In this document: piece by piece, positions 21,576 through 32,639 of the stretch
How positions within the stretch are numbered: the first letter of the stretch is position 1
Layout: each line of letters opens with the position of its first letter
Origin: Drosophila miranda
Taxonomy: Eukaryota; Arthropoda; Insecta; Diptera; Drosophilidae
NCBI RefSeq assembly: GCF_003369915.1
Contig: NC_046675.1
Location: 26,350,001 to 26,414,000 of the forward strand
Length of the DNA stretch: 64,000 bases
Direction of reading: 5' to 3'
Made by a program: the position numbers and the translations under genes
Notes under the pieces: model-generated
What the model saw: the letters and a program-made list of their open reading frames with translations, nothing else
Database searches by the model: none
Told to the model about the DNA's origin: nothing

Positions 21576-22119
21576 TATGTGCTTTCTATAGCGACTACAG
21601 ATTTCTACGGTAGCACATTCCAATATATTTTAATTTGGTTGGTAGACATAACTTAGTTCAATAGGTGCCAATATACATACATGACAAAATCACAGATTGA
21701 CTCTGTGAAAATAGATGAGAGCTTAAAGATCGTTATCGACAAAGTCCATTCTATACTTTATGTATAATTCCCAGTAAAAGTACGTTCGTTTCACTACTAT
21801 TTACAGTCTTACAATGTATTGGTTTATTTGTTGAAGATCACAAAATGTCCAATAATGAATTCTCGTATCAATAAAAAAGCATACGCGAAGCCTCCACATT
21901 TCAACTTAAGTAGTACGAATCACGTTTATAAGGCATAACACCATAAATAATAATGGTCAACAAAGTGTATACACGCAGATATAGATCTGCGCAGAATATA
22001 CCCTTTTCAGATCCTTTCGTTAACGATGTGCGTTGTGGGATTGGTTTGTAAAATACAAATAGATTTAAATATATATATAGGGGGGATATGGGGGATAGCA
22101 CCAATTCGATGGAAATTCT
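21576..22119. other. Intergenic interval 3' of Mpc2 paralogue B
   Basis: Unannotated, AT-rich sequence of about 540 bp, including the probable 3' UTR of the minus-strand gene ending at 22120. No coding frame or repeat family member is recognised. Confidence 0.4.
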
Positions 22120-22914
22120 CTACTGCGTGAGGGCGGGCTTCTCTTCCTGCGCCTTCTTCAGTTTCTCCTGCTCCTGCTGGTACATGTAGGCGCGTCCCAG
22201 TTGGACCATCTGCGTCAGGCCGACAAAGAGATTCACGGCAAATAGACTGTAGTTCTTGGGTATGATCACCAGGGAGTAGCGTGACCAGACGATGCCCGTG
22301 GCCGCCAAGGCAGCGCATGCGGATACGGAAATTGTGTCCGCTGGCCTGGCCAAATCACCCAGTCCGGCTGCAACGAGACCCTAGACGGGAAGGGATAGAT
22401 GTGTTAGCAAAGTTTTCCACAATCCACATGAACACGCACACGCACACACAAACACTCAGTTATCAAGCGCGTCCAAGCTGGTTGCTCGGAATAATCAAAA
22501 TTATTTCATTTAATGGTACCTGCGCACAGATTTCTACTATATGGTCGCTGGGATTTCAATGTGTGTGCGATAATGAAAATTAGCGAAGGTCGTGCGCTCT
22601 CCCAGTTATGTAACGGCCGACTAGCAGGAGGAATTGCAAACTTACCCACTTGAATACGGGCGCCCAGAAGAAGATCGTTTTGGGACCTGAATAGGAACAA
22701 GCAGTTCAAGTTAAGAATCACGATAAGGTATCCCGCAATGGGACTCACCAGCTGCGTGCATCCACAGGGGACGCATCTTGGCGGGCACAAACTTGTCACA
22801 GGCTCCAATGAGGCCATTGTACACCTTGGAGTGAAGACCCTTTCCAGCGGAAGCAGCAGCAGCTGGCGGCGGCGGTGGCACGGGTGTCGGTGGCTGAACG
22901 GCTGTTGACGACAT
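22120..22914 (-). CDS. CG9399: Mitochondrial pyruvate carrier subunit 2-like (paralogue B)
   Basis: Three exons, 22914-22749, 22686-22646 (41 nt) and 22380-22120, give 155 aa. The N-terminal extension is Pro/Ala-rich (PTPVPPPPPAAAASAGKG). The conserved core then follows: KMRPLWMHAAG, PKTIFFWAPVFKWGLVAAG, RPADTISVSA and YSLVIIPKNYSLFAVNLFVG. It keeps the canonical MPC2 residues more closely than paralogue A, and is probably the ubiquitously expressed copy. A Motif 1 on the minus strand at 23,497-23,488 lies about 570 bp upstream and may be its promoter if the 5' UTR is long or spliced. The CG number is from memory. Confidence 0.92.
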
Positions 22915-23487
22915 TATGCTTTTGACTTGAGCGAAAAAAATTCCACGAGCTGTGAATGTGAGCAACAATAAAAGCGGGCCAGACAAGACACCTCCAACCG
23001 GACCGAATAGCAATGAGAAAATAAAATGTAGTAGGAAACTACGAACAACAAAAGCCTCGAAGCATTGCCACGCGCATGGGAGCTCTCTCACCCACACACA
23101 GACGCTCGCAAACCAAAACGAACAGCTGAGAGCGATAAACATTTACGCCTTCCTATTAAACACTCTCTCGACTTTCTATCCCATCATCAAATATATCCCA
23201 TTTACTATATAATATATGATACAAATACAAATCCACATTAAATATTCCCACTTTAACAAGTTTGGGGAAACCATCAGGTATTTTTGTTTCATTTCAGCAG
23301 GTTGTTTCACTTAAACATCCTTGACCTTGACTTTCACACTGGTGTGGTGTGGGGAGTGTGTGCCAATTTCCGCAGCAGCAGCGTAATGTTGACGGAAGCA
23401 AAAAGTATGCGAAATAAATGCAATAATGCAGGGAGTTCTAAAAATAATTTTGAATTAAAAAAAACCACGACCAGTGCGAATCGCAAG

Positions 23488-23497
23488 CAGTGTGACC
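23488..23497 (-). promoter_or_regulatory. Core promoter Motif 1 upstream of Mpc2 paralogue B
   Basis: CAGTGTGACC on the plus strand reads GGTCACACTG on the minus strand, a perfect Motif 1 (M1BP site). A diverged minus-strand R1 relic lies further upstream (from about 23,620). No Motif 6 array remains next to it. Confidence 0.5.
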
Positions 23498-23619
23498 TCT
23501 TAAGCCCCCTCTATTTAAACAGTTCAAAGACTTGAGGTAAATGGCGGAAAACATTACTGATTGTAAATTCTTCTTGTAGATGTCGTCCCAGCTTTCCTCT
23601 GAACTTATAGAAAAACCAC

Positions 23620-24110
23620 GATTTCTTTCACCTGAACTACGCTAAAAATATTAAATTTTCATTATTTCCGGTGGAATATTAAAATACCCCCTTGGTCTAC
23701 AATGGGTTAATCGATCTCCGTCAAGGATTGGAAGCCATATTCCTCTGTTTTAATATTCGATTTGAAATTACTTGTTAGCTAGAACTTCCATACCTGAACA
23801 CAGAATTTTATCCAATTAATGAATAAATTGTCTACTTCACTGGCTCATTTTAAATCCAGCCTTTTATTGGATTTGGTCGGAAAAAAGGTTTTTGGGAAAA
23901 GGCTAAACAAATAAAACGTAAGTGAGCAATCGTTCCAATTTCTCAATTTTGATATTCCGCTGAATAATACTGGCTAACTAAGAATCTCAGCTCTGCCCAC
24001 ATAATTGTATGCCATTGATTAATAAGTTTTCTGCAAGATTAACTACTTTTAAGTACTCGTTTTTTTTTTGTATTGTGCAAAGTTTAAGCAAAACGTTAAA
24101 CAAAAAACAG
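23620..24110 (-). repeat. Dispersed repeat R1, diverged copy J (minus strand)
   Basis: Minus-strand R1 body, more decayed than the other copies. It includes CAGCTCTGCCCACATAATTG near 23,988, equivalent to the ATTATGTGGGCATGGC box, and TTTTGATATTCCGCTGAATA near 23,950. CTTCACTGGCTCATTTTAAA lies near 23,835 and a second related block is at 23,770-23,900, so two partial copies appear to be nested or adjacent. It has lost the terminal Motif 6 / Motif 1 array. Confidence 0.65.
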
Positions 24111-25891
24111 TGCCAACGTAAGGGAGTATGGAATGTCATGTCATATCTTACATGTTGCTGGTCAACCTAAATGGCTCTAAAATGAAAGAATCCAGTTCCA
24201 ATTGAATGTTGTTCTAGCCAATGGATTACAATAAAATTTTTCATATGTAGTTATATATTATATTTTTATATTAATACGAGAAACATCTCTAATATGTAGA
24301 TAACATTTCATTCAACTACATGTGCACGTAATTATTTATGTTGATATCGACTGCGGCCTCAAAGAAGGCGCGCAATTTTTTGATTGTTGGAAAAACAATA
24401 ATTCTTTATATTCCACATACTTTAATCACAGCAGTGGGCAGGACAAATATTTTTCCATTTCCATCTGATTTGTATGTTGAGCTCACCATGTCTATGGTGA
24501 TCTATGATCTCTATGCATGTCGTGTTCTTGTTTTTTGGAATATTTATGCATGTGTGCAACGCTCTTTACCTCCGCACAGTGTGTCAAAAACACTTCTCCA
24601 GCTGTGATTACTGCGCAATAATGACGAAAACGTGTTCAAGTGACGCACAAATGTAAATAAATGGTAATTAATGATAATGAGCAGGCAGCAGCTCGGCAGA
24701 CACCTGGTATGCCGATATTATTTTAGTTTTCCGTAACTTGAAATCATTTCCAGGCAATCGTTTTTTTTTTGTTTTTATACCCGGTACTCAAAGAATATCG
24801 GGATATATTGGATTTATGTAGATTTATGTAACATTTATTCCAGAAGGAATGATGTACATATATATTCTTAATCAGCATCAATAGCCTAGTCGATACAGAC
24901 AAGTCTGTCCTTCCGCTTTGATGAGCGCCTAGATCTTTCGAAAAATAAAAGCTAGAGCAAACACATTTTGTGCGTCAGACTCCTGTGATATCACACTGAA
25001 TCAAGTCTTGTTTCAAAAGTTTCGCCACTTCCCTTCAGATAGCGAAAATCTGTGGCATCCACAATATTAAAGATTCAAGAAACTATTATTAATATCTACC
25101 AGATTGCAGAATTTTAATCAGATCGAATTATGGGTATAGCCAGAATCAAGGAAAATATATCCCGTGACTCCCCTGCGACACGATCGGTCTCTCTTCCATG
25201 TCCAATAGCGCCCCCTGACGGAGTGAGCGAGATATAATGGAATGAGTGGTAGACCTGTTCACAATATCTCGACTGGTTTCTTTTTTTTTATCGTTTTCAT
25301 TAGTTAGAAATGTATACATATGTAATTTCAATTACAAATCAAAGGCGTACATAATATTAAATTATTCCATATAAATCAAATAGTTCTACAATTTTTTTTT
25401 TCTTTTTCGTTATGTATGTCATTTCTGTGTGGTATATCGGGTAGCAAATCGGTTCGGTTTGCCCCCGTTCACTATACAAATCGAATTATGTTTTCTGGCG
25501 ATCCACATGCACATTTATTAAGGTGTTTTATAATTTTCTTAGCACAGAATTGAGAGAAGCTAAAACTGATGACAAGAGTGCGTTTTTTGTCCGGCTCTCT
25601 AAATTTTTTCTCTTGGGGGCCGGGGCTGATGCTGGTTAAATAATACACTTGCTTTGGGCTGCTGCTGCTGGCAAATGGTGCAATTGTTTTGGGCTTTGAG
25701 AGGTGGAAATTATGTATTGCTATTATTATAATGTGAAGTGGTTTTCTTGCTGCTCCCATATTTTTATACACAAGCTTAATGTGTAAGTAAATGTAAGTTT
25801 TAGCACTCTTCGCCAAAAAAAAACTATCTGTCTGTCTGTTGCACGCTTTTGCTTGCTGCTGCTGCTCTGGTTTTGGTTTCTCTGTGGATCC
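24111..25891. repeat. Intergenic interval with a dispersed repeat R2 (about 24,775-25,145)
   Basis: The segment from TATACCCGGTACTC to GGGTATAGCCAGAATCAAGG resembles a repeat seen twice more in this window (30,655-30,850 and 33,890-34,045). They share a block like CGAAAATCTGTGGCATCCAC followed by AATATT-AGATTC-AGAAACTA. I do not recognise the family by name. The rest is AT-rich and includes the 3' UTR of Kap-alpha3. No gene is seen. Confidence 0.55.
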
Positions 25892-27731
25892 TTAAAAATT
25901 GAATGAGTTCATTGGTAGCTTGTCAGCATTCGGATCAAAGTTGTATTGTGTGCCATCTGATGAGGGGGCCATGTTGGTTTGTTCGCCCTGTTAATAAATA
26001 AACATATTCCAGCAATCAGAAAAATCCAATGTTTTTGTTTACTTGACGGCCTGTCACTCACCTCATCCGTAAAGTACTGATCGATGATTTCGTAAGCCAG
26101 TTTATAAATATCCACATTCTCGTGGCTCTGCAGACGCTCAATCTTAGCCAGACCCTCGCACTCCTCAATAAAGTTGGCCACCGTCTCCACATGTGTGTCG
26201 GCCATTTTTAGCATATTGTTTAAACCATCAAGCACAACCTGGAATAAAAATGGTTACTCCTGGACATAGACCGCACGCAGGGGACATCTCTTACATTGAT
26301 AACTTGCGTATCCTGACATGAGAGGAGATCACAGAACGGCGGAATGACACCCTCCTTGATCAGTGTGAAGACCTGCTCGCGGTTGCCGCTAATGGTCAGA
26401 TTGCTGATGGCCCAGGCGGCCTCCTTCTGTGTCTGGAATTCACCCTTGCTCAGGTTCTCAATGATTTTTGGCAAAAGACCCACATTGATAACGGCCTGCA
26501 CTTGTGACTGGTTGCCGGCGGTGATGTTCGAGAGGAACCAGACAGCCTCCTTTCGTATCTTCTCCTTGGGATGGGAGAGCAGGACCGGGAAATAAGAGAG
26601 CGCCTCATAGTTGAGCACAACCTGTGTCTGCTCATCCGATCCGGTCACAATATTGCCCACAGCACGCAGAGCAGCTGTCTGTACCTTGACCTCGCTATTG
26701 CCCAGAAGGGGTATCAGCTTGGGCACCACGCCGCTTTCAATAACCATTTGAATCTGCTCGTTTCCGCCGTCGGTCAGATAACTAATCGCCCAGACCGTGT
26801 CCACCAATATGTTCGTGTCAGTGTGGTGGATGAGCACATTGAGTGCGGGCAGGATTTCGTGAATTGTGGAGGCTGGTGGGGGTGGATCCTTGTTGCGGCA
26901 CAAGTTCACGATCACCCAGGTGACATTGCGCAAGAACGAAATCGGTATGTCTGGCTTAATGAACGACAGGAGTGGCTGGACCACGCCGTGCTTGATGACA
27001 AAGTCGCGCAACATGGGTCCGTCGCCGATGATATTACCAAGAGCCCAGACGGCCTGTTCGCACACATTCGCAGCGGGAGAATTGAGAAGTTGAAGGAAGA
27101 GTGGCACTGCACCTGCGCCAACGACCTGAAAAGCATCACACATTGCCCCGACCCAAGATTAGCACTTTCCTCCAGCGAGCATTGAGCACAGTATTGGGGT
27201 GTAATCATTACCTGATTGGTTTGATCTGATGTGCCAGAGGCAATGTTGGTTAGGGCCCAGGCAGCCTCAAACTGCAGCATTGTGTGATTGTGATTCTTTA
27301 GACACTCTACCAAAATGGGCAATATGTCGCTCTGGATAAGATCATTGATGGGTGGATTTTTGTCCGAGGAAAGCAGCTTCCGGGCGGCCTGGACGGCTGC
27401 CAACTGTTGTTCTGGTTTGCTGGAATCTGCTGCGGCCTGTACCAGCTTCCTCAGGTTAATGGAAGTGGGCAACTGCTCATCCTCGTCTGTGTTCGAATCC
27501 AAGTTCGGGACATTGCGGCGCTTCAATATGGTCTCCTCCCGCTTGTTCTTCCTAAGCTCAACCGTCACCTCATTGCGGCGTCGTCGCATCTCCTGAATAA
27601 TTATCAAATATATTGATGTTGTGTTAGATAATTAATTGCCTCTGGGGCGGGGTCTAGCGGTTTCGACTTACATCCTGATCCTTGCCTTTGTTTTTGAAGT
27701 TTTGTAAACGATTTTGCTCCAGCGACGTCAT
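25892..27731 (-). CDS. Kap-alpha3: Importin alpha 3 (karyopherin alpha 3)
   Basis: Five coding exons, 27731-27672, 27592-27212, 27125-26295, 26238-26062 and 25987-25892, all phase 0, give 514 aa, the family's usual length. The N-terminal importin-beta-binding region has [20 protein letters not shown] and [13 protein letters not shown]. It is followed by about ten armadillo repeats with the [28 protein letters not shown] and [10 protein letters not shown] tryptophan/asparagine arrays that bind nuclear localisation signals. It is the NLS adaptor for nuclear import with importin beta. A non-coding first exon ends at 28131 (donor GTAAGT on the minus strand), preceded by R1 copy E. Confidence 0.96.
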
Positions 27732-28130
27732 TTTGTCGGCTCTGTGTGTGCTTGTGTGTGTCGAGTAATGGAAAATATTCTTTTAAAAATGCGTATGCTA
27801 AACAATAAATTTGGTGGCGTCCACCTCCTGAGGCATTCAGTAATTTGTTTCAATTACAGAGGCGAAGAAAAAATGTAATCGCACGCACACATAAACACAA
27901 ATAACAGGGCGTAGGGGCACGGTAGCAGCAGTGAAAAAATATATGTACGTCGTCCGACCGTCCCACACAATCGAATCGACCAACACAATTGCACAGCACA
28001 GAGCAACACAGTCACAGCAATAGCAGCACGATGGCATAGACGAAAAAAGAAATGGCGAATAAAAGTTGATATTTAGCTCTGCATACCTCTTGTTCTACCA
28101 TTAAAATCCACTTGAATGTTTTCAACTTAC

Positions 28131-28260
28131 GTTTGCAGCTAAAATTATGGGTTCAAACTACGACACTGGCACTTTTTCCCGTGTGAAAAAGTGATTTCGA
28201 TTTTCCTTTTTTTTATAAAAATTGCAATTCGTGACAGCGACGTACTTGAAGTTGGCTGCG
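28131..28260 (-). other. Non-coding first exon of Kap-alpha3 (3' edge fixed, 5' edge approximate)
   Basis: On the minus strand GCTGCAAAC followed by GTAAGTTG at 28,130 is a strong donor. No ATG starts a useful frame upstream. A matching acceptor lies close to 27,780, giving a 5' UTR intron of about 350 nt. The 5' edge is placed just downstream of the Motif-1-like word at 28,283-28,273. Confidence 0.55.
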
Positions 28261-28267
28261 GCGCTGG

Positions 28268-28525
28268 TTTATCAGTGTGAACCTCAGAAATATACCGTCT
28301 CATTTTGAAAATATACTGACGAACTCAAGTTCTATTATAAAAATTCCTCGATTTTGATATTCCGTTGAATATTACTAGCTAGATAGAACCTTCAGCCATG
28401 CCCACGCAATTTTATCCGATTTATGAATCAATTTGCTAATTGACTGGCTTGTTTAAAATACTTGCGTTTGTTGGATCTTGTATAAAAAAAGGTTTTAGGG
28501 AAAAAGGTCAAACAAAAAAACGTAA
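28268..28525 (-). repeat. Dispersed repeat R1, copy E, at the Kap-alpha3 promoter
   Basis: Minus-strand R1 copy. It runs from TTTGACCTTTTTCCC (near 28,515) through the CGTGGGCATGGCTGAAGG body (near 28,405). A perfect Motif 6 GTCAGTATATTT lies at 28,320-28,309. It ends in TTCTGAGGTTCACACTGATA, where Motif 1 carries one extra base. It lies directly 5' of the non-coding first exon of Kap-alpha3 and shares its orientation. Confidence 0.85.
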
Positions 28526-29329
28526 GAGAAGGTAAGAAAACGTAAAAATGTGCAACAAAAAAACAGTCGGATTGATGTCACGTCAATGTTGTTGGTATCT
28601 GAAGACTTGTTGCTTGTCAACCGGCCAATTGTACGGCCAATTGTATACCCTATTCGTTAATATAGATTCTGTTTTCAAAACTTTTTTAAAACGTAATAAA
28701 TAAAGAAAAATCGTTGTGCCTTAGAACAGTCAGTCAAACCTTTCTTCAATTCTATAATATCCATTTCCAGGGTATGCAGATCCGCGCCATGTTGATATCC
28801 GATTTCTCGTCACATGAGTTTAGCCCGATTGCCGCAACTTTTGTGCCGAATGGAATGAAGAATGGCAAAGGAAAATCGTAGTTTTTATGTTTTGAGAACA
28901 TTTTTGACGATTTTCATTGGTCAAAAGAAATTTTACTTTGGCAATATGTTTTGCAATGCATTTTTACGATTTTCATTGGCCGAAATCAAAAATCAGGTCG
29001 TTATCGTTTCAAAACCCGCCCGGGCGGGTGCCAGTCGGACGCTTGTTTGCTTGTAGCTGCTTGTTTGGTTTGACTATGCAGTTCTTATCTCTTATTGTTG
29101 TGCTCAGTTATGACAGATTTTCGACTTTGAGCTTAGCTTAGATAAGATATCAAGCTAGCGCTCTACGTAGAAAATAGATATATGTGCAATCATGTTTATT
29201 CATGTTTTGAGGGTCGCAGTGTTAGCATCTTTTCAATAAAAATTACAAGTTGATTGATTCTGTACGTAAGAACTCATAATTGCATCAAACCAATAGGAGT
29301 ATTAAAGAAAATTGAACTTTTAGTTAAAA
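28526..29329. other. Repeat-rich gap between Kap-alpha3 and the Tc1-like gene
   Basis: It contains an R1-linked T-rich stretch up to about 28,690. A block at 28,900-29,000 includes TTACGATTTTCATTGGCCGA and recurs in inverted form near 46,320 (related word TTGACGATTTTCATTAGCCG). No coding frame of note. The 5' end and terminal repeat of the downstream Tc1-like element should lie here but I could not define it. Confidence 0.4.
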
Positions 29330-30208
29330 ATGCCTCGTGGTTCAGAATTGTCTGAGGAAGAACAGGGAAGGATCAAGCGAATGAAGTTAGCCGTCATGAA
29401 AACTGGTCGCATCGCTTCGCTAATGTATCGACATCGTAATACAATTTCGATCTTTTTGAAGGATCTAGACGGCTACCGCATAAATCGTCGGCTTGGCCCG
29501 GTACCAACCATTACCGAACGCACAAAACTGGGGTTAAAAATCACCAGGCAACGTGTGTGCCAAATTTTTACCGAAAATTTGAACCTCAAATTTCAAAACA
29601 AAGTTGGCAAACCTCGCTTAAGTAAACAGCATAAATATGCGCGCATGGCCTTTTACGAAAAACACAAGTTCTGGGACTTCGAATTCAAAAATATAATTTT
29701 TGACTGCCATCATAAGTATTGGAGAGATCCGCGTCATCCACGGGCAACTTGCTACAAGCGGAACCATGGCGGTGGATCGCTTATGGTATGGGCTGCATTT
29801 AAAGGAAAGTCGCCAATTTGTTTTGTATCTGGCCGAATGAATGCTCAAGCTTATATAGAATTGGTAGATAGTGAGCTAATTCCATTTGCTGAGAATTTCC
29901 ATGGGGATCAATGGACTTTTCAGCAGGACAATGCGCCATTACACGTTGCCCGTGCTACAATAGACTATTTTGAGAGCCACAAGATACCATTGATGAAGTG
30001 GCCGGCAATGAGTCCGGACTTAAATCCAGTTGAGGATCTGTGGGGAATACTTTCAGCAAAAGTTTATGCCTGTACAAAGCAGTACGATACATTGAAGCAA
30101 CTAAAACAAACAAAACAAACAGAATGGAACAGGATAGAAATAACAACACTACAAAACTTGGCAAATTCAATGCCCAGTAGGCTGAAAAAGCTTCAGGAGC
30201 ATAAGTAA
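29330..30208 (+). mobile_element. Tc1-like transposase, open frame with internal deletions (292 aa)
   Basis: Single open frame from MPRGSELSEEEQGRIKRMKL to RLKKLQEHK. The catalytic core shows GGGSLMVWAAF, QQDNAPLH (second Asp about residue 200) and SPDLNPVEDLWGIL (Glu about 235), the spacing of a DD34E Tc1 enzyme. The first catalytic segment, normally like FSDEKKFNLDGPD, is missing: the sequence jumps from NIIFD to CHHKYWRD. The linker after the second helix-turn-helix is also short. At 292 aa it is about 50 residues shorter than complete Tc1 transposases. It should be unable to cut DNA, yet no stop interrupts it. I found no convincing terminal repeats at 28.7-29.3 or 30.2-30.4 kb. Confidence 0.9.
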
Positions 30209-30931
30209 CTCCATTAATTATTAAAAGAGTTCATCTTCCCACAAACTTGTTCCTTGGAAATTTTTTTCATAAAAAATATTTTTTGCTTTTATACCATTAT
30301 CAAATTTAAAATAATTTTTTTTTTGTTATTAAAAAAATTAATATTGAATTTGTTTATGCCTTTTTGTTTTGTACTGAGCGAAGAGCGAGTTGATCAAAAA
30401 CAGATTTGATCGGGTCTTTTCTGTCCCTTTTCTGAATGTGTCCGTAAATGAGAGTTTTTTATCAGACACGCCGAAAGAGTCAACCGTTGTTTGCGAGGTC
30501 TGGGCAAATCTGATTAGGTATGCATCCCATATCACAGATTTTGATGAGAACGATGTTTATTTTATAACACGCGTAGTGGGCATTTTTGCTATATTATAAC
30601 TTTATCATGTCTTTATAGCATAGCTCGCAAACAACGGTCAACACTTTTTCCCTTTGCTGTCTCGTCACTGACAAAACAGAACGAGGGGGAACATTGTGAG
30701 TTGCTGCGGACACCGCAATAGCCGAGTCGATTGAGCCCTGTCTGTCCGTCCGTCCGCCCCCACAAAGAACGAAAATCTGTTGCATCCACAATATTGCAGA
30801 TTCGAGAAAACTAAAAACGCACAATCATAGAGAATGACCAGGGCTTTTCTTGCTGTGGTGCCGTCGTTGGTGTTTCCACTTCCATTTTGTTTTAATTTTT
30901 AATTTTGGTGTTACATAAATAGATTACAAAA
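30209..30931. repeat. Inverted repeat and R2 copy downstream of the Tc1-like gene
   Basis: ACCGTTGTTTGCGAG near 30,483 recurs in inverted form (CTCGCAAACAACGGT) near 30,627, with about 130 bp between. An R2 repeat segment occupies about 30,655-30,850 and contains CGAAAATCTGTTGCATCCAC. Poly-T and poly-A tracts lie at 30,255-30,340. No gene is seen. Confidence 0.5.
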
Positions 30932-31812
30932 TTATATTAGTGAATTAAATTTAATTTGTTTTTGCCCCTTCGACACTCTGTCCTGGGCGTACTGGAAGAA
31001 TTTTTGCGTGATTCGGTCGAAATCGGCGTCCTCTAACGAAAATCTTTCATTAAATCCCGCTGTAAAAAAATAATCATGTTTATTATATTACAATATACAT
31101 ATTAATTTGAAAATAATACTTACTACGGATGGCTAGAGTAACCCGCAAGCCCCTAATGCACTTTTTTGCCTCTGTGCCCCGCCAAGAGCACTGTCGTGCG
31201 ACCTCGTCGGACACAATTGAACGCCAAGAACTCTGAATCCATTTGTCGAATGCTTTCTCGCCCGACATCATTAACTCTGCGGTCTGTACAGAATTATATT
31301 TGAATATATTTTTCAAATTTAGCTCGTGAGTTTCACTCAAAACACTTACCACATTTTTGAAGAAACTTTCTTCCTGCAATTTACGCTCAAAATGGTCTAA
31401 TTCTTGAATTGTTGTGAGCGGTTGGCAAGGCAGAACTTCTTTAGGTTTGCGGATCTCTCCACAAACCTTCGCCTTAATGGAGCCAATTTCGGAACGAAGA
31501 GCCACCATTTCCGCTGTGTTTCGGTCCATTTTATTAATCATGATATCCAATTTTTTGTCCAGGTTATTTATTCCGTCGAGTTTATTAAGTATCAGGTCTA
31601 TTTTTTGGTGCAGTTTATTAATTTTTTCTATGATAGCTGTTGATAAAACTGGTTGATTCGAAATTCTGAACTAAAACATTTGAAAAATCCTTACATGGTT
31701 CTGGAAAACTAAAGTCTGCTGCATTTTCTTCAATAATATTAAAGTTCGATGTACTTTTATTGATACGCTTCGATTCGCATATATATTTCCGGCTTTTACG
31801 CTTAAATGGCAT
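30932..31812 (-). CDS. DUF4806-domain protein, coiled-coil, function unknown
   Basis: Coding exons 31812-31695, 31636-31124 and 31059-30932 give 252 aa. A 5' UTR intron (32045-31836) is supported by GTAAGT and a TATACACAG acceptor. The N-terminus is basic (MPFKRKSRKY). A heptad-rich coiled coil follows (IIEKINKLHQKIDLILNKLD). The C-terminal DUF4806-type domain has LTTIQELDHFERKLQEESFF, VVSVLSE and CSWRGTEAKKCIRGLRV. A 66-nt stretch (31349-31284) starts GTAAGT, ends ACAG, keeps the frame and lacks stops; it matches the domain, so I keep it as coding, but it could be an exitron. The gene sits among transposons and may be a passenger of one, or a host gene of this expanded insect family. No function is known to me. 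Confidence 0.7.
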
Positions 31813-32045
31813 TTTTTATTAATATTAGTACTCCCCTGTGTATACAAAAAAATGGTGCGCAAAGTCAGTTCCAGCGAAAATTGTTATATTCGTTGACGCA
31901 GGTTGCCTGATGCACAAGAAGATGGCTAGAAAAAAAATATATACACAGAATGTGTAGATTGTTGTCTTTTTGGGGTCTTATACTGCTCCCAAACTCAAAT
32001 TTTGTGCACTATACTATACTATTAAATAAATAATAATTTACTTAC

Positions 32046-32561
32046 CGATTTTTCTTTTTTTTCACTATTTTTACGATTTAACTCCCCGTTTACGTCCTTC
32101 TGCTGCGGTTTTTAATCACAAAATAAAACAAAACGAAAAAACTGCGGCGTTGTGCCGGGTCGCAGTTTGACATGTTCGTTCATGTTCTATTACGTGATCC
32201 GGCGTTTCTTGCGTATTGTGCCCGTTTTTAAGTCCGTTTGTAATAGTTTTGCGGGACTTTGGTCGTCGCACGGTTTTCGTCCGGTAAATGCTCTTTTCTG
32301 AGTCCGTCTGCGAGCATTTTGTGAGACTTCACCCGTACCTACATATGTATATATTTTTTCCGTTATGTTTCACTTTTCTGTCTATTTTTCACCCGTTTTT
32401 AAGTCTGTTTGTGATAGTTTTGCGAGACTTTGTCGTCACTCGGTTTTCGTCCGTTCAATGCTCTTTTCTAAGTCCGTCTGCGAGCATTTTTCTCCCGGAT
32501 TTTTATCATTTCTAAGTCCGTTTCCGGACATTTTATGATAGTTCCGTTTTACTATCGCTCT
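32046..32561. repeat. Short diverged tandem repeat upstream of the DUF4806 gene
   Basis: Units of about 130-150 bp recur with words such as CGGTTTTCGTCCG, AATGCTCTTTTCT and AGTCCGTCTGCGAGCATTTT at about 32,270-32,330 and 32,440-32,500, with weaker relatives at 32,230 and 32,400. The 5' UTR exon of the DUF4806 gene (minus strand) probably begins in 32,046-32,110. Confidence 0.5.
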
Positions 32562-32639
32562 TTGGTCCACTGGGAGGTCTAGTTCTGTTTTGCCTCCAGC
32601 ATGTTTTAGTGTATGGGTGCATGCATTCTCACGTACTTT

